Shown piece after piece: positions 44,539 through 52,732 of a stretch of DNA of 64,000 nt (position 1 is its first letter; each line of letters opens with the position of its first letter). Source of the DNA: Chitinophagales bacterium. GTDB taxonomy: Bacteria; Bacteroidota; Bacteroidia; Chitinophagales; Chitinophagaceae. The notes under the pieces were generated by a model, which ran no database searches, was not told the DNA's origin, and saw only the letters and a program-made list of their open reading frames with translations. A program made the position numbers and the translations under genes. The stretch lies in assembly GCA_017303395.1 (NCBI GenBank), contig JAFLBN010000001.1:124001-188000 (forward strand), written 5' to 3'.

Positions 44539-45157
44539 TAAGCAAAATTTTATTTCGGCCCAGCTTCACCATACCCTCACCTTCCATCTGCTTCAACAAG
44601 CGGGAAACCACTACACGAGAGGTTCCCAGCTCTTCAGATAGTTCCTGATGGGTGATGGCAATTTCATTAGAACCTATCAATTTTTGCTTTTCTTTAAGAA
44701 AATGAAGGATTCTGTCGTCCATTTTTTTGAAGGCAACTTCATTCACTACAGAAAGCAGTTCTTCAAAACGTTTATGATAGAGGCGGAAAATGTAATCGAG
44801 CCATTCAGAATTATCTTTAATAAGCATGCCTGCTTTTTCGATAGGGATAAACAGTATCTCTACATCCTCTTCCGCCACTGCTTTTACCTTGCTTGTTTCG
44901 CTATGGATACCACCCAGAAATGACATGATACAGCTTTCACCCGGACGGATATAATAGAGTAGTATTTCTCTGCCTTCTTCATCAACACGCATTACACGTA
45001 TACTACCGGTCAAAACAATTGGAATAGCACGGATGTATGAATTTTCATTCATAATAATCTCGCCTTCTTTATACAGCTTTATGGTACCCATTTCATAAAG
45101 CTTGTCTTTCATTTGCGTAGAAAGTGCCAAGCTATTATTTTCTATTGTATTTGCCAT
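44534..45157 (-). CDS. Crp/Fnr-family transcriptional regulator
   Basis: A cNMP-binding-domain regulator (about 20-130) with a helix-turn-helix at 165-200 (ITHQELSEELGTSRVVVSRLLKQME). One Cys only, in RPGESCIMSF of the sensor beta-roll. It has no N-terminal Fe-S Cys cluster like FNR. It lies between the AI-2E permease gene (5 bp) and the sulfur operon, and TGTAA-N6-TTACA-type sites precede three units here. It is the probable local regulator; the signal is unknown, perhaps sulfane sulfur at that Cys. Confidence 0.9.
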   Translation of the reverse strand: MANTIENNSLALSTQMKDKLYEMGTIKLYKEGEIIMNENSYIRAIPIVLTGSIRVMRVDEEGREILLYYIRPGESCIMSFLGGIHSETSKVKAVAEEDVEILFIPIEKAGMLIKDNSEWLDYIFRLYHKRFEELLSVVNEVAFKKMDDRILHFLKEKQKLIGSNEIAITHQELSEELGTSRVVVSRLLKQMEGEGMVKLGRNKILLM

Positions 45158-45162
45158 ATAGT

Positions 45163-46209
45163 TTAGTCTTTCCTTGTTAGTAAGATATTAATGGATTTAC
45201 CTTCCTCCAAATGGTCGGTAATAATCTTCAAAATTGCAATAAAAGGAATAAATAATACCATACCTGCCACACCCCATACTATTCCACCCGCTATAATAGC
45301 CACCAGTGTTGCCCAGGTACTCACATTCAGCTGCGCTCCAACAACCTTAGGGAAGATAACATTGGCTTCCAAATACTGAACAAATGAAAAAACACCAATA
45401 ACAGCTAGTGGGTACCACAACGAGTCTTTGGTAAGAAACGCAACAGATATTGGCAACATGGCACTGATGATAATACCAACGTACGGTACGATAGTCATAA
45501 TAGCCGTAAGCATACCAAAGAGTATGGCATGCTTAATACCAAGTGCCAGCAATCCGACACTATTGAGCACACCTACTATAATGTACACCATCACCATACC
45601 TTTTATGTAATTGAAATAGGTATGGGTGGTTTCAGACAGTATTTTATCTATCTGTGCATGTCTTGCCACACCGGCTATGTTTTTTACAAATTGTACAAAA
45701 ACACGCCTGTGGTACAAAAACAAGGCAGCATATATTGGTATGATAAATAATGAAAACAAAGTAGAAACTGTAGCAGAAAAGGAACCCGCTATGTATGCAC
45801 CCGCGCTGTTCTTGATATCTCCGGATAGCTTATTAATCCATTCTTGCTGTATTTGGTAAGATAAACCCCAGTTGTCGGCAAGCCAACGTTGCAGTTCGGG
45901 AAGTTTGGCAGACAGTTTATCAGCAATAAACGGCAAATCCTGCCTGAACAGGCTCAATTGCCAGAACAATAACCATATCAGCGCCAGAAAAAGCAGAACT
46001 ACTACTGACAAACTAATAGTAATGGCAATACTTTTTGATATCCCCTTTCTTTCCAGCCGCACACATACAGGAAACATAACCATAGCAATCAGTAGCCCCA
46101 TGAACATAGGCACAAAAAGACTTTTGCCAAAATAGAGCAGCAAGCCGCCGCCCAATACAGCGACGATGTACTTGTATATTGTATCAATAGATTGTGTCCG
46201 TGGTTGCAT
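45163..46209 (-). CDS. AI-2E-family transporter
   Basis: Membrane permease of the AI-2 exporter superfamily (TqsA/PerM) with about eight helices. The N-terminus VAVLGGGLLLYFGKSLFVPMFMGLLIAM and the conserved GMLTAIMTIVPYVGIIISAMLPI core are present. Many members do not move AI-2. It reads just ahead of the Crp/Fnr gene, so it is likely co-transcribed with it; a sulfur-linked substrate is possible but not shown. Confidence 0.88.
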   Translation of the reverse strand: MQPRTQSIDTIYKYIVAVLGGGLLLYFGKSLFVPMFMGLLIAMVMFPVCVRLERKGISKSIAITISLSVVVLLFLALIWLLFWQLSLFRQDLPFIADKLSAKLPELQRWLADNWGLSYQIQQEWINKLSGDIKNSAGAYIAGSFSATVSTLFSLFIIPIYAALFLYHRRVFVQFVKNIAGVARHAQIDKILSETTHTYFNYIKGMVMVYIIVGVLNSVGLLALGIKHAILFGMLTAIMTIVPYVGIIISAMLPISVAFLTKDSLWYPLAVIGVFSFVQYLEANVIFPKVVGAQLNVSTWATLVAIIAGGIVWGVAGMVLFIPFIAILKIITDHLEEGKSINILLTRKD

Positions 46210-46281
46210 AATGGCAAACTATATAAAATACCTTAGTAAGACTGTGATGTAGATCATTATTATGAAATTACTCATTTACTA

Positions 46282-46297
46282 TGTAACAATCATTACA
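46282..46297 (+). promoter_or_regulatory. Crp/Fnr-like operator upstream of tauE
   Basis: Perfect palindrome TGTAA-CAATCA-TTACA. Its centre (46289.5) is 29.5 bp before the -7-like TACTTTCG at 46319-46326, typical of class II activation. Confidence 0.7.
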
Positions 46298-46318
46298 CAT
46301 TACTAAGCCTATACACCC

Positions 46319-46326
46319 TACTTTCG
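46319..46326 (+). promoter_or_regulatory. -7 element of tauE
   Basis: TACTTTCG, one change from TAnnTTTG, 15 bp before the TTG start codon. Confidence 0.5.
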
Positions 46327-46341
46327 CACTAAACTGAAACT

Positions 46342-47133
46342 TTGGCAACGATTGCAGGATATCTTAGTGCAATACTTATAGGAATATCATTGGGGCTTAT
46401 AGGTGGTGGTGGTTCTATCCTCACCGTTCCTGTATTAGTTTACCTTTTCGGCATATCTCCGGCTATTGCTACATCTTATTCGTTATTTATTGTAGGCAGC
46501 AGTAGCCTTGTTGGCGCTTACAGGAACTACCGCAAGGGGTGGACAGATATTAAGACTGCACTACTATTCGGCACATCTTCCATAACCACTGTTTTCCTGA
46601 CGAGGAAATTTATCATACCCAACATACCGGACAACCTGTTTACACTCGGTCAATTGACGGTAACTAAGTCTACAGCTACGATGGTTTTATTTGCCATACT
46701 GATGGTACTGGCTTCATCTTCAATGATAAGAAGTAAAAATGTAGCTGCTGGCAATACACGTACACAATCAACAGCTAAGCTATTATTATACGGCATTGGC
46801 ATAGGCATTGTAACCGGGCTATTGGGCGCTGGTGGTGGGTTCCTTATTATACCTGCGTTGGTATTCTTTGTAGGGCTTGATATGAAGAAAGCAATTGGCA
46901 CTTCTTTATTGATTATTGCACTTAATTCATTGATAGGTTTTACTGGAGACATAGGACAGTATGATATAGACTGGAAACTACTTGGAAGCGTTACCTCACT
47001 AGCCATTGCAGGGATATTCATAGGTGGATACATTGGCAAGTCTATACCCGGCAACAAACTGAAGAAAGGCTTTGGCTGGTTTGTACTTATAATGGGTATC
47101 TATATCATTATAAAAGAAACCATACTGAAATAA
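46342..47133 (+). CDS. TauE/SafE-family sulfite exporter
   Basis: Polytopic exporter of the TauE/SafE family (263 aa), about seven helices. The Gly-rich repeats LIGISLGLIGGGGSILTVPVLVYLFG and GLLGAGGGFLIIPALVFF are diagnostic. The start is TTG 46342, close to the -7 box, since no ATG suits the first helix. Family members move sulfite, sulfoacetate or other anions; sulfite is plausible because persulfide dioxygenase downstream produces it. Confidence 0.88.
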   Translation: MATIAGYLSAILIGISLGLIGGGGSILTVPVLVYLFGISPAIATSYSLFIVGSSSLVGAYRNYRKGWTDIKTALLFGTSSITTVFLTRKFIIPNIPDNLFTLGQLTVTKSTATMVLFAILMVLASSSMIRSKNVAAGNTRTQSTAKLLLYGIGIGIVTGLLGAGGGFLIIPALVFFVGLDMKKAIGTSLLIIALNSLIGFTGDIGQYDIDWKLLGSVTSLAIAGIFIGGYIGKSIPGNKLKKGFGWFVLIMGIYIIIKETILK

Positions 47134-47141
47134 TTTACTTC

Positions 47142-47157
47142 TGTAATAATTGTTACC
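47142..47157 (+). promoter_or_regulatory. Crp/Fnr-like operator upstream of the persulfide dioxygenase gene
   Basis: TGTAA-TAATTG-TTACC, one base off the palindrome. Its centre (47149.5) is 29.5 bp ahead of CATCTTTG at 47179-47186. Confidence 0.65.
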
Positions 47158-47178
47158 GTCTCAAAAATTTACAGCCCT

Positions 47179-47186
47179 CATCTTTG
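47179..47186 (+). promoter_or_regulatory. -7 element of the persulfide dioxygenase gene
   Basis: CATCTTTG keeps the TTTG core of the -7 consensus, 27 bp before the ATG. Confidence 0.45.
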
Positions 47187-47213
47187 CATCATTACAAGAA
47201 AACAATACTTCTT

Positions 47214-48629
47214 ATGAAAATAGAACAAATCTATACGGGATGCCTGGCACAGGGAGCATATTATATTGAGAGCAACGGAGAGGCAGCAATTATAGACCCA
47301 CTGCGCGAGGTGCAGCCATACATTGAAAAAGCAGCTAAGAACAATGCCATCATCAAGTATGTGCTGGAAACCCATTTCCATGCAGACTTTGTATCGGGCC
47401 ATGTAGACCTTGCTAAAAAAACGGGGGCTACAATTGTTTACGGACCAACAGCTGCTCCGGGTTTTGATGCCTATGTAGCACAAGACAATGAAATACTGAA
47501 GCTTGGCAACATCACAATTAAAGTATTGCATACGCCGGGCCATACAATGGAAAGCACTTGCTATCTGGTAACAGACGAAAACGGGAAAGAGATAGCATGC
47601 TTTACAGGCGACACACTTTTTATAGGCGATGTTGGCCGTCCGGACCTTGCACAAAAAGCAGCGCACCTTACTCAAGAAGAATTAGCAGGCTTGTTATTCG
47701 ACTCATTGAGAACCAAGATTATGCCTTTAGCAGATGACATTATTGTTTATCCTGCACATGGTGCAGGTAGTGCATGTGGCAAAAATATGAGCAAGGAAAC
47801 GACTGATACACTCGGACACCAGAAAGATACCAATTATGCCCTGCGTGCAAACATGACTAGGGATGAATTCATAAAAGAAGTAACAACCGGACTGATGCCA
47901 CCACCTGCATACTTCCCTGCCAATGTAATGATGAACAAGCAAGGGTATGACAGTATAGACACCGTTCTGAACAGAGGCCTACAGGCACTGAAGCCGCAAG
48001 CTTTTGAAGCCGCATCACACGAAACAGAAGCACTGGTGCTTGACACACGCAATCCGCAAACATTTGCAAAAGGATTTATACCGGGTTCTATCAACATAGG
48101 TATTGATGGCAATTTTGCTCCTTGGGTAGGCGCGCTGATAACAGACATTAAACAACCAATACTGATAGTTGCAGATAAAGGACGTGAAGAAGAAGTAGTG
48201 ACGAGGCTGGCACGTGTTGGATACGACAACACAATTGGCTATCTGGAAGGAAGCTACGAGGGATGGCAGGAAGCCGGAAAAGAAACAGACTATATTATAT
48301 CGGTATCCGCCGACGACCTGAGCCATCTGATGGCAAATACAGAGGCGCACATACTGGATGTACGCAAACAAAGTGAATACTATAGCGAACATATTATTGG
48401 CGCAGAGAATGCACCGCTGGATTTCATTAACGATTCCATGTCTCTAATAGACAAAAACAAAACATATCATGTACACTGTGCAGGTGGTTATCGCTCTATG
48501 ATATTCATATCCATATTGAGAGCGCGCGGATACAATAATCTGATAGACGTAAAGGGTGGATTTAAAGAGATAAAAGAAACAGGCAAGTTCAGGATTACAG
48601 ATTATGTATGTCCGACAACGATGTTGTAG
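47214..48629 (+). CDS. Persulfide dioxygenase fused to two rhodanese domains
   Basis: N-terminal metallo-beta-lactamase fold of the ETHE1/PDO type (about 1-245): THFHADFVSGH at 53-63, HTPGHTMEST, FTGDTLFIGDVGRPD and YPAHGAGSACG. It oxidises glutathione- or thiol-persulfide to sulfite. Two rhodanese domains follow. The first (about 260-365) has no active Cys (VADKGREEE instead). The second (about 370-465) has Cys in HCAGGYRSM. ATG 47214 is taken, as the residues before it do not fit the MBL start. Monocistronic, ended by a long palindrome. Confidence 0.93.
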   Translation: MKIEQIYTGCLAQGAYYIESNGEAAIIDPLREVQPYIEKAAKNNAIIKYVLETHFHADFVSGHVDLAKKTGATIVYGPTAAPGFDAYVAQDNEILKLGNITIKVLHTPGHTMESTCYLVTDENGKEIACFTGDTLFIGDVGRPDLAQKAAHLTQEELAGLLFDSLRTKIMPLADDIIVYPAHGAGSACGKNMSKETTDTLGHQKDTNYALRANMTRDEFIKEVTTGLMPPPAYFPANVMMNKQGYDSIDTVLNRGLQALKPQAFEAASHETEALVLDTRNPQTFAKGFIPGSINIGIDGNFAPWVGALITDIKQPILIVADKGREEEVVTRLARVGYDNTIGYLEGSYEGWQEAGKETDYIISVSADDLSHLMANTEAHILDVRKQSEYYSEHIIGAENAPLDFINDSMSLIDKNKTYHVHCAGGYRSMIFISILRARGYNNLIDVKGGFKEIKETGKFRITDYVCPTTML

Positions 48630-48651
48630 AAAACAGGGTGGGTGTGAATAT

Positions 48652-48679
48652 GAAAGCCTCCGGAATTCCGGAGGCTTTC
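48652..48679 (+). terminator. Terminator after the persulfide dioxygenase gene
   Basis: A perfect 28-bp palindrome, gaaagcctccggaa joined to its reverse complement, then T and C. Confidence 0.75.
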
Positions 48680-48812
48680 TGCATGTGCAGGAATATTATT
48701 TTACAACCTCCAGTCCCAAAATGGGACTATATAAACAAAATAAATACTCCCATAAATAATAGTATTACTATTACTACAGATAGCATTATTACCTTTGGTT
48801 AAAATATCTGTT

Positions 48813-49952
48813 ATGATAGACAAACTGAAGATAGGAATACTTGGCGGAGACCAGCTGGGTACAATGTTGATAAGACACGCCATAGACTATGGCCTCAATG
48901 TCTCTGTAATGGATAAAGACCCCAACTCCCCCAGTGCACGATACACTAATTCATTTAAAGTAGGCGACCCGACAAAATATGAAGATGTAATAGACTTCGG
49001 TCACGATCTAGACATCATAACAATAGAGAAAGAAACCGTAAACACACATGCCCTGAAAGACCTTGTAAAAATGGGTGTAAAGGTTTACCCATCGCCTGAT
49101 ATAATAGATATAATACAGGACAGATATATACAGAAGAAGTTTCTTGAAACGTACGATATACCCGTAGCATCCCTTATACCCATACTCAACAAAAAAGATT
49201 TATCAGAAAATATACACAGGTTTCCGGGTTGCCTGAAAAAGTGTAAAACCAACCACGACGGTAAAAGTAGTATGATACTACATACACGAGAAGATATTGA
49301 CAAAGCTTTTGATGAGCCGTGCTTTCTGGAGGAGCTGATTGACATCAAACATGAAATATCGGTTATAGTTTCCAGAAATGAGAAGGGCACTGTTGAATGT
49401 TATGACCCAGTAATGATGATATTCAACAAACAACAAATGGTGCTAGACTTTCAGCTATGCCCTGCTCACATACCACAAGATAAAGCCATAGAAGCTTGTA
49501 AGCTTGCTATCAACACAGCTGAAGCACTGAACCTGGTAGGCATACTTGCAGTAGAAATGTTCCTGACTACGGATGGCAGATTGCTGGTAAATGAGCTCGC
49601 CCCAAGACCGCATAACAGCGGACACCACACAGTAGAATCCTGCAACACGTCTCAGTACGAACAACAACTACGCGTAATGCTTGGATTACCAATGGGCGAT
49701 ACAAGCCTGAAAAACAGCAGTGTATTGCTAAATGTATTTGAACCTGCAGCATACAGAAAGAAAAGTATAGAAGATGCACTGAAAGTGATACTCTGCTCAA
49801 ACGATGTACATATGCACTTGTATGGCAAAAAAGAAGGCAATGAAGGCAGCAGAATGGGTCACATTAACATAACAGAAGACACAATTGAAAACGCACTTTC
49901 AAAAGCAACAATGATACGCCACATACTAAGAGGCTCTTATGGACAACACTAG
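48813..49952 (+). CDS. PurK-like ATP-grasp enzyme (divergent)
   Basis: The fold and ends match N5-carboxyaminoimidazole ribonucleotide synthase (PurK): IGILGGDQLGTMLIRHA, DPNSPSARYTN, and the carboxylate-binding VNELAPRPHNSGHHTVESCNTSQYEQQLR. However, the Gly-rich ATP loop, normally GGYDGKG, reads KTNHDGKSS (about 145-153), and the pre-loop Lys context is altered. So it may be a paralogue with another acceptor. Start ATG 48813. No purE is adjacent; the next full gene is isocitrate dehydrogenase. Confidence 0.78.
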   Translation: MIDKLKIGILGGDQLGTMLIRHAIDYGLNVSVMDKDPNSPSARYTNSFKVGDPTKYEDVIDFGHDLDIITIEKETVNTHALKDLVKMGVKVYPSPDIIDIIQDRYIQKKFLETYDIPVASLIPILNKKDLSENIHRFPGCLKKCKTNHDGKSSMILHTREDIDKAFDEPCFLEELIDIKHEISVIVSRNEKGTVECYDPVMMIFNKQQMVLDFQLCPAHIPQDKAIEACKLAINTAEALNLVGILAVEMFLTTDGRLLVNELAPRPHNSGHHTVESCNTSQYEQQLRVMLGLPMGDTSLKNSSVLLNVFEPAAYRKKSIEDALKVILCSNDVHMHLYGKKEGNEGSRMGHINITEDTIENALSKATMIRHILRGSYGQH

Positions 49953-50070
49953 GATAAATTTGAGTTACTATGGCTTATCAGGCTGGCATAGCTATGTCAA
50001 TTCAACAGCATTTGTTGAAAATGTAGTTGACGTAGTATTAATTGTTGAAGAGATAGAATTAAAATATTGA
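49939..50070 (+). CDS. Possible 43-aa small protein
   Basis: A short frame starts at ATG 49939, overlapping the purK-like 3' end by 14 nt, and ends at TGA 50068-50070. It reads MDNTRINLSYYGLSGWHSYV, then an acidic, valine-rich tail. The overlap with the previous stop hints at coupling, but no homologue is known and chance is possible. Confidence 0.35.
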   Translation: MDNTRINLSYYGLSGWHSYVNSTAFVENVVDVVLIVEEIELKY

Positions 50071-50074
50071 ATGT

Positions 50075-50101
50075 AAAGCGAAGTTATACTTCGCTTTTTT
50101 A
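50075..50101 (+). terminator. Terminator before icd
   Basis: Stem aaagcgaagt, short loop, acttcgcttt with a T run. Confidence 0.7.
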
Positions 50102-50124
50102 ATGCACTTAAATACACAATAGAT

Positions 50125-51612
50125 ATGCAAACAAGCACAATGAACGCAACTGCGAACGCGAAACTTGAGACTACACCTGTACCAATTACAGTGGCTTACG
50201 GCGATGGCATTGGCCCGGAAATTATGGAAGCAACATTACACATTCTGAAAAAGGCAGGTGCAGCACTAGAAATTGAAGAAATCGAAATTGGTGAAAAAGT
50301 GTATATGCGCGGCAACTCTGCGGGTATAGACAACAGTGCATGGGACTCTCTTAGGAAAACAAAAGTATTCCTTAAAGCACCAATCACTACACCACAAGGT
50401 GGCGGCTTCAAGAGCCTGAATGTAACAACACGCAAAGTACTGGGACTGTATGCCAACGTGAGACCTTGTGTTTCTTACCACCCGTTTGTACAAACCAAGC
50501 ACCCGGTAATGGATGTGATAATAGTACGTGAGAATGAAGAGGATCTGTACGCAGGCATAGAGCATCAGCAAACAGACGAAGTAATACAGTGTCTGAAACT
50601 GATATCAAAACCGGGTACAGAGAAAATAATACGCTATGCCTTTGAATACGCCAAAGCATATGGCCGCAAGAAAGTAACCTGCTTCACGAAAGACAATATT
50701 ATGAAGATGACAGATGGTCTGTTTCATAAGATGTTTGACGAGATAGGAGCAGAATACCCTGAAATAGAGAAAGAGCACTGGATAATAGATATAGGCGCAG
50801 CAAAACTTGCAGATACACCTGAAGAATTTGATGTGATAGTGATGCCTAATCTCTATGGTGACATACTGAGCGACGTTGCAGCACAGATAACAGGATCGGT
50901 AGGGCTTGCAGGTAGTGCAAACATAGGCGAAGGTTTTGCGATGTTTGAAGCCATACACGGTTCTGCACCAAGAATTGCCGGACAAAACAAAGCCAATCCT
51001 TCGGGCCTACTATTAGGCGCTATCCAAATGCTGGTGCACATTGGACAGGAAGCAGTGGCTGAAAAAATACAGAATGCATGGTTGAAAACACTGGAAGACG
51101 GACATCACACATACGACATCTACAAAGAAGGCACCTCTGTAAAATGCTTGGGAACCAAAGAATTTGCAGAGGCAGTAATTGAAAGGCTTGGGCAAAAACC
51201 ATCCATCTTAAAACCCGTAGACTACTCTAAAGCAAGAGCAGGCTTCAACATTAAAGTAACACCTACTAAACAGGCAGTAAAAGAACTTGTAGGTGTAGAT
51301 GTATTCCTGCAATACAAAAACAGAGACGCAGAAGAATTAGCGACTAAGATTAAAGACCTTGAATCTGCGGGATTACAACTGAACATGATTACAAACAGAG
51401 GTACAAAAGTATGGCCTAATGGTTTCCCTGAAACATTCTGTACAGACCACTGGAGGTGTAGGTTTAAAAATGACATGAAGAACGGTGTTAGCTATCAGGC
51501 GGTGATAGACCTGCTGCAAAAAATACAGAACAGAAATCTGGAAATAATAAAAACAGAAAATCTGTACCTGCTTGATGGACAACCTGCATTTACTGCAGCA
51601 CAAGGCCAATAA
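50125..51612 (+). CDS. icd: NADP-dependent isocitrate dehydrogenase
   Basis: Beta-decarboxylating dehydrogenase converting isocitrate to 2-oxoglutarate in the TCA cycle. Core signatures are TVAYGDGIGPEIMEATL, RPCVSYHPFVQTKHP, VRENEEDLYAGIEHQ and VMPNLYGDILSDVAAQITGS, with the substrate residues in between. A C-terminal extension (about 370-495) makes it 495 aa, the long type seen in several bacterial phyla. It follows a terminator and precedes three genes at short gaps. Confidence 0.92.
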   Translation: MQTSTMNATANAKLETTPVPITVAYGDGIGPEIMEATLHILKKAGAALEIEEIEIGEKVYMRGNSAGIDNSAWDSLRKTKVFLKAPITTPQGGGFKSLNVTTRKVLGLYANVRPCVSYHPFVQTKHPVMDVIIVRENEEDLYAGIEHQQTDEVIQCLKLISKPGTEKIIRYAFEYAKAYGRKKVTCFTKDNIMKMTDGLFHKMFDEIGAEYPEIEKEHWIIDIGAAKLADTPEEFDVIVMPNLYGDILSDVAAQITGSVGLAGSANIGEGFAMFEAIHGSAPRIAGQNKANPSGLLLGAIQMLVHIGQEAVAEKIQNAWLKTLEDGHHTYDIYKEGTSVKCLGTKEFAEAVIERLGQKPSILKPVDYSKARAGFNIKVTPTKQAVKELVGVDVFLQYKNRDAEELATKIKDLESAGLQLNMITNRGTKVWPNGFPETFCTDHWRCRFKNDMKNGVSYQAVIDLLQKIQNRNLEIIKTENLYLLDGQPAFTAAQGQ

Positions 51613-51624
51613 ACTAAACAACAT

Positions 51625-51873
51625 ATGGATACACTGAAATTAGTAAACGGACGGTTTGATAACCTACAGGCAGAACGTTTAATTACGAGCCTAGTAGATG
51701 TGAAAATTGAGTTTCACAAAGACAAAATCAACGGACTGCAGAACGAAGAAGACATAAAGATTTCTGAAAAGAGGATAATAGAACTGCAGAACTATAGAAA
51801 TGAGTTATTGCAAACTGTCCGTTCTTCAAATGGCATGGTAGACATAAGTGCAGATATTTCGCTGAAAATCTAA
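51625..51873 (+). CDS. 82-aa protein of unknown function
   Basis: No family recognised. It is a soluble protein with two helices: an N-terminal VNGRFDNLQAERLITSLVDV and a charged coil EEDIKISEKRIIELQNYRNELLQTV. It lies 12 bp after icd and 7 bp before the DUF6671 gene, in a run of plus-strand genes, so it is likely to be translated. Helix content suggests a protein-interaction or regulatory subunit. Confidence 0.6.
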   Translation: MDTLKLVNGRFDNLQAERLITSLVDVKIEFHKDKINGLQNEEDIKISEKRIIELQNYRNELLQTVRSSNGMVDISADISLKI

Positions 51874-51880
51874 TCTACTG

Positions 51881-52729
51881 ATGGATTTATTCAAAGGCAG
51901 AAGACTGATTATTGCTACTATGCACGGTAAGGAGCGAGTCATAGCTCCGATTTTAGAAGAGGCATTAGGTGTAGAGGTGGTTGTACCGGACATGAGCAAC
52001 TTTAATACAGATATGTTCGGCACTTTCTCAGGAGAAATAGAACGTACACTTGACCCTGTGGAAACAGTAAGACAAAAATGTATAGCTGCCTGCAAGGCTA
52101 TGAATGAAACCCTCGCTGTAGCAAGCGAGGGCTCATTCGGGCCACATCCGGCACTTATGTTTATTCCGGCAGATGAAGAGCTGATTTTGCTGAAAGACAC
52201 ACTAAATGATATTGAAATCGGAGCGCACATTACGAGTACTAATACCAATTTCGGAGGAGAAGAAGTACACTCTTGGGAAGCACTGAAAACATTTGCGACA
52301 AACGCAGGCTTTCCTGAGCACGGATTGATTCTGAGAGATGCAAAGGATAGTAAAAAACACATCTGTAAAGGCATAACCTCCTGGAGTGCATTAGAAAACA
52401 AATTCAGTGATATATTATCATTCAAAAGCAGTGCGTTTGTAGAAACTGATATGCGCGCACACCTAAACCCTACCAGGATGAAGATAATAGCACTTGCTAC
52501 CGAAAAGCTGATTGAAAAAGTAAAGGCCTGTTGTCCATCATGCGGAACTCCGGGGTTTGACGTCACGGATATAAAAGAAGGACTACCATGCAGTCTTTGC
52601 AAATTACCAACCAGAAGTATTAAAAGTCTGGTGTACAGATGCAAGAAATGTAATCATTCATCTGAAAAACTATATCCGAAAGGCAAAACAGAGGAAGACC
52701 CTATGTTTTGTGACAATTGTAATCCATAA
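51881..52729 (+). CDS. DUF6671 protein with C-terminal zinc ribbons
   Basis: The N-terminal 200 residues form an alpha/beta domain (RLIIATMHGKERVIAPILEEALGV, ALMFIPADEELILL, GAHITSTNTNFGGEEV) of the DUF6671 family. The C-terminus has Cys pairs CCPSCG, CSLCK, CKKC and CDNC, consistent with two zinc ribbons. Function unknown. It starts 7 bp after the 82-aa gene and is followed 3 bp later by the Sua5-like gene; nucleic acid or tRNA binding is possible. Confidence 0.75.
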   Translation: MDLFKGRRLIIATMHGKERVIAPILEEALGVEVVVPDMSNFNTDMFGTFSGEIERTLDPVETVRQKCIAACKAMNETLAVASEGSFGPHPALMFIPADEELILLKDTLNDIEIGAHITSTNTNFGGEEVHSWEALKTFATNAGFPEHGLILRDAKDSKKHICKGITSWSALENKFSDILSFKSSAFVETDMRAHLNPTRMKIIALATEKLIEKVKACCPSCGTPGFDVTDIKEGLPCSLCKLPTRSIKSLVYRCKKCNHSSEKLYPKGKTEEDPMFCDNCNP

Positions 52730-52732
52730 GTT

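Noticed and set aside
46253..46260. Third use of the 46282-46297 Crp-like site for the divergent AI-2E gene
   Set aside because: No TTTG core appears at the 29.5-bp position on the minus strand, so there is no support for symmetric control.
48727..48786. A 19-codon minus-strand frame encoding a very hydrophobic peptide
   Set aside because: Very short, in a strongly AT-rich gap, no recognisable relative; likely chance.
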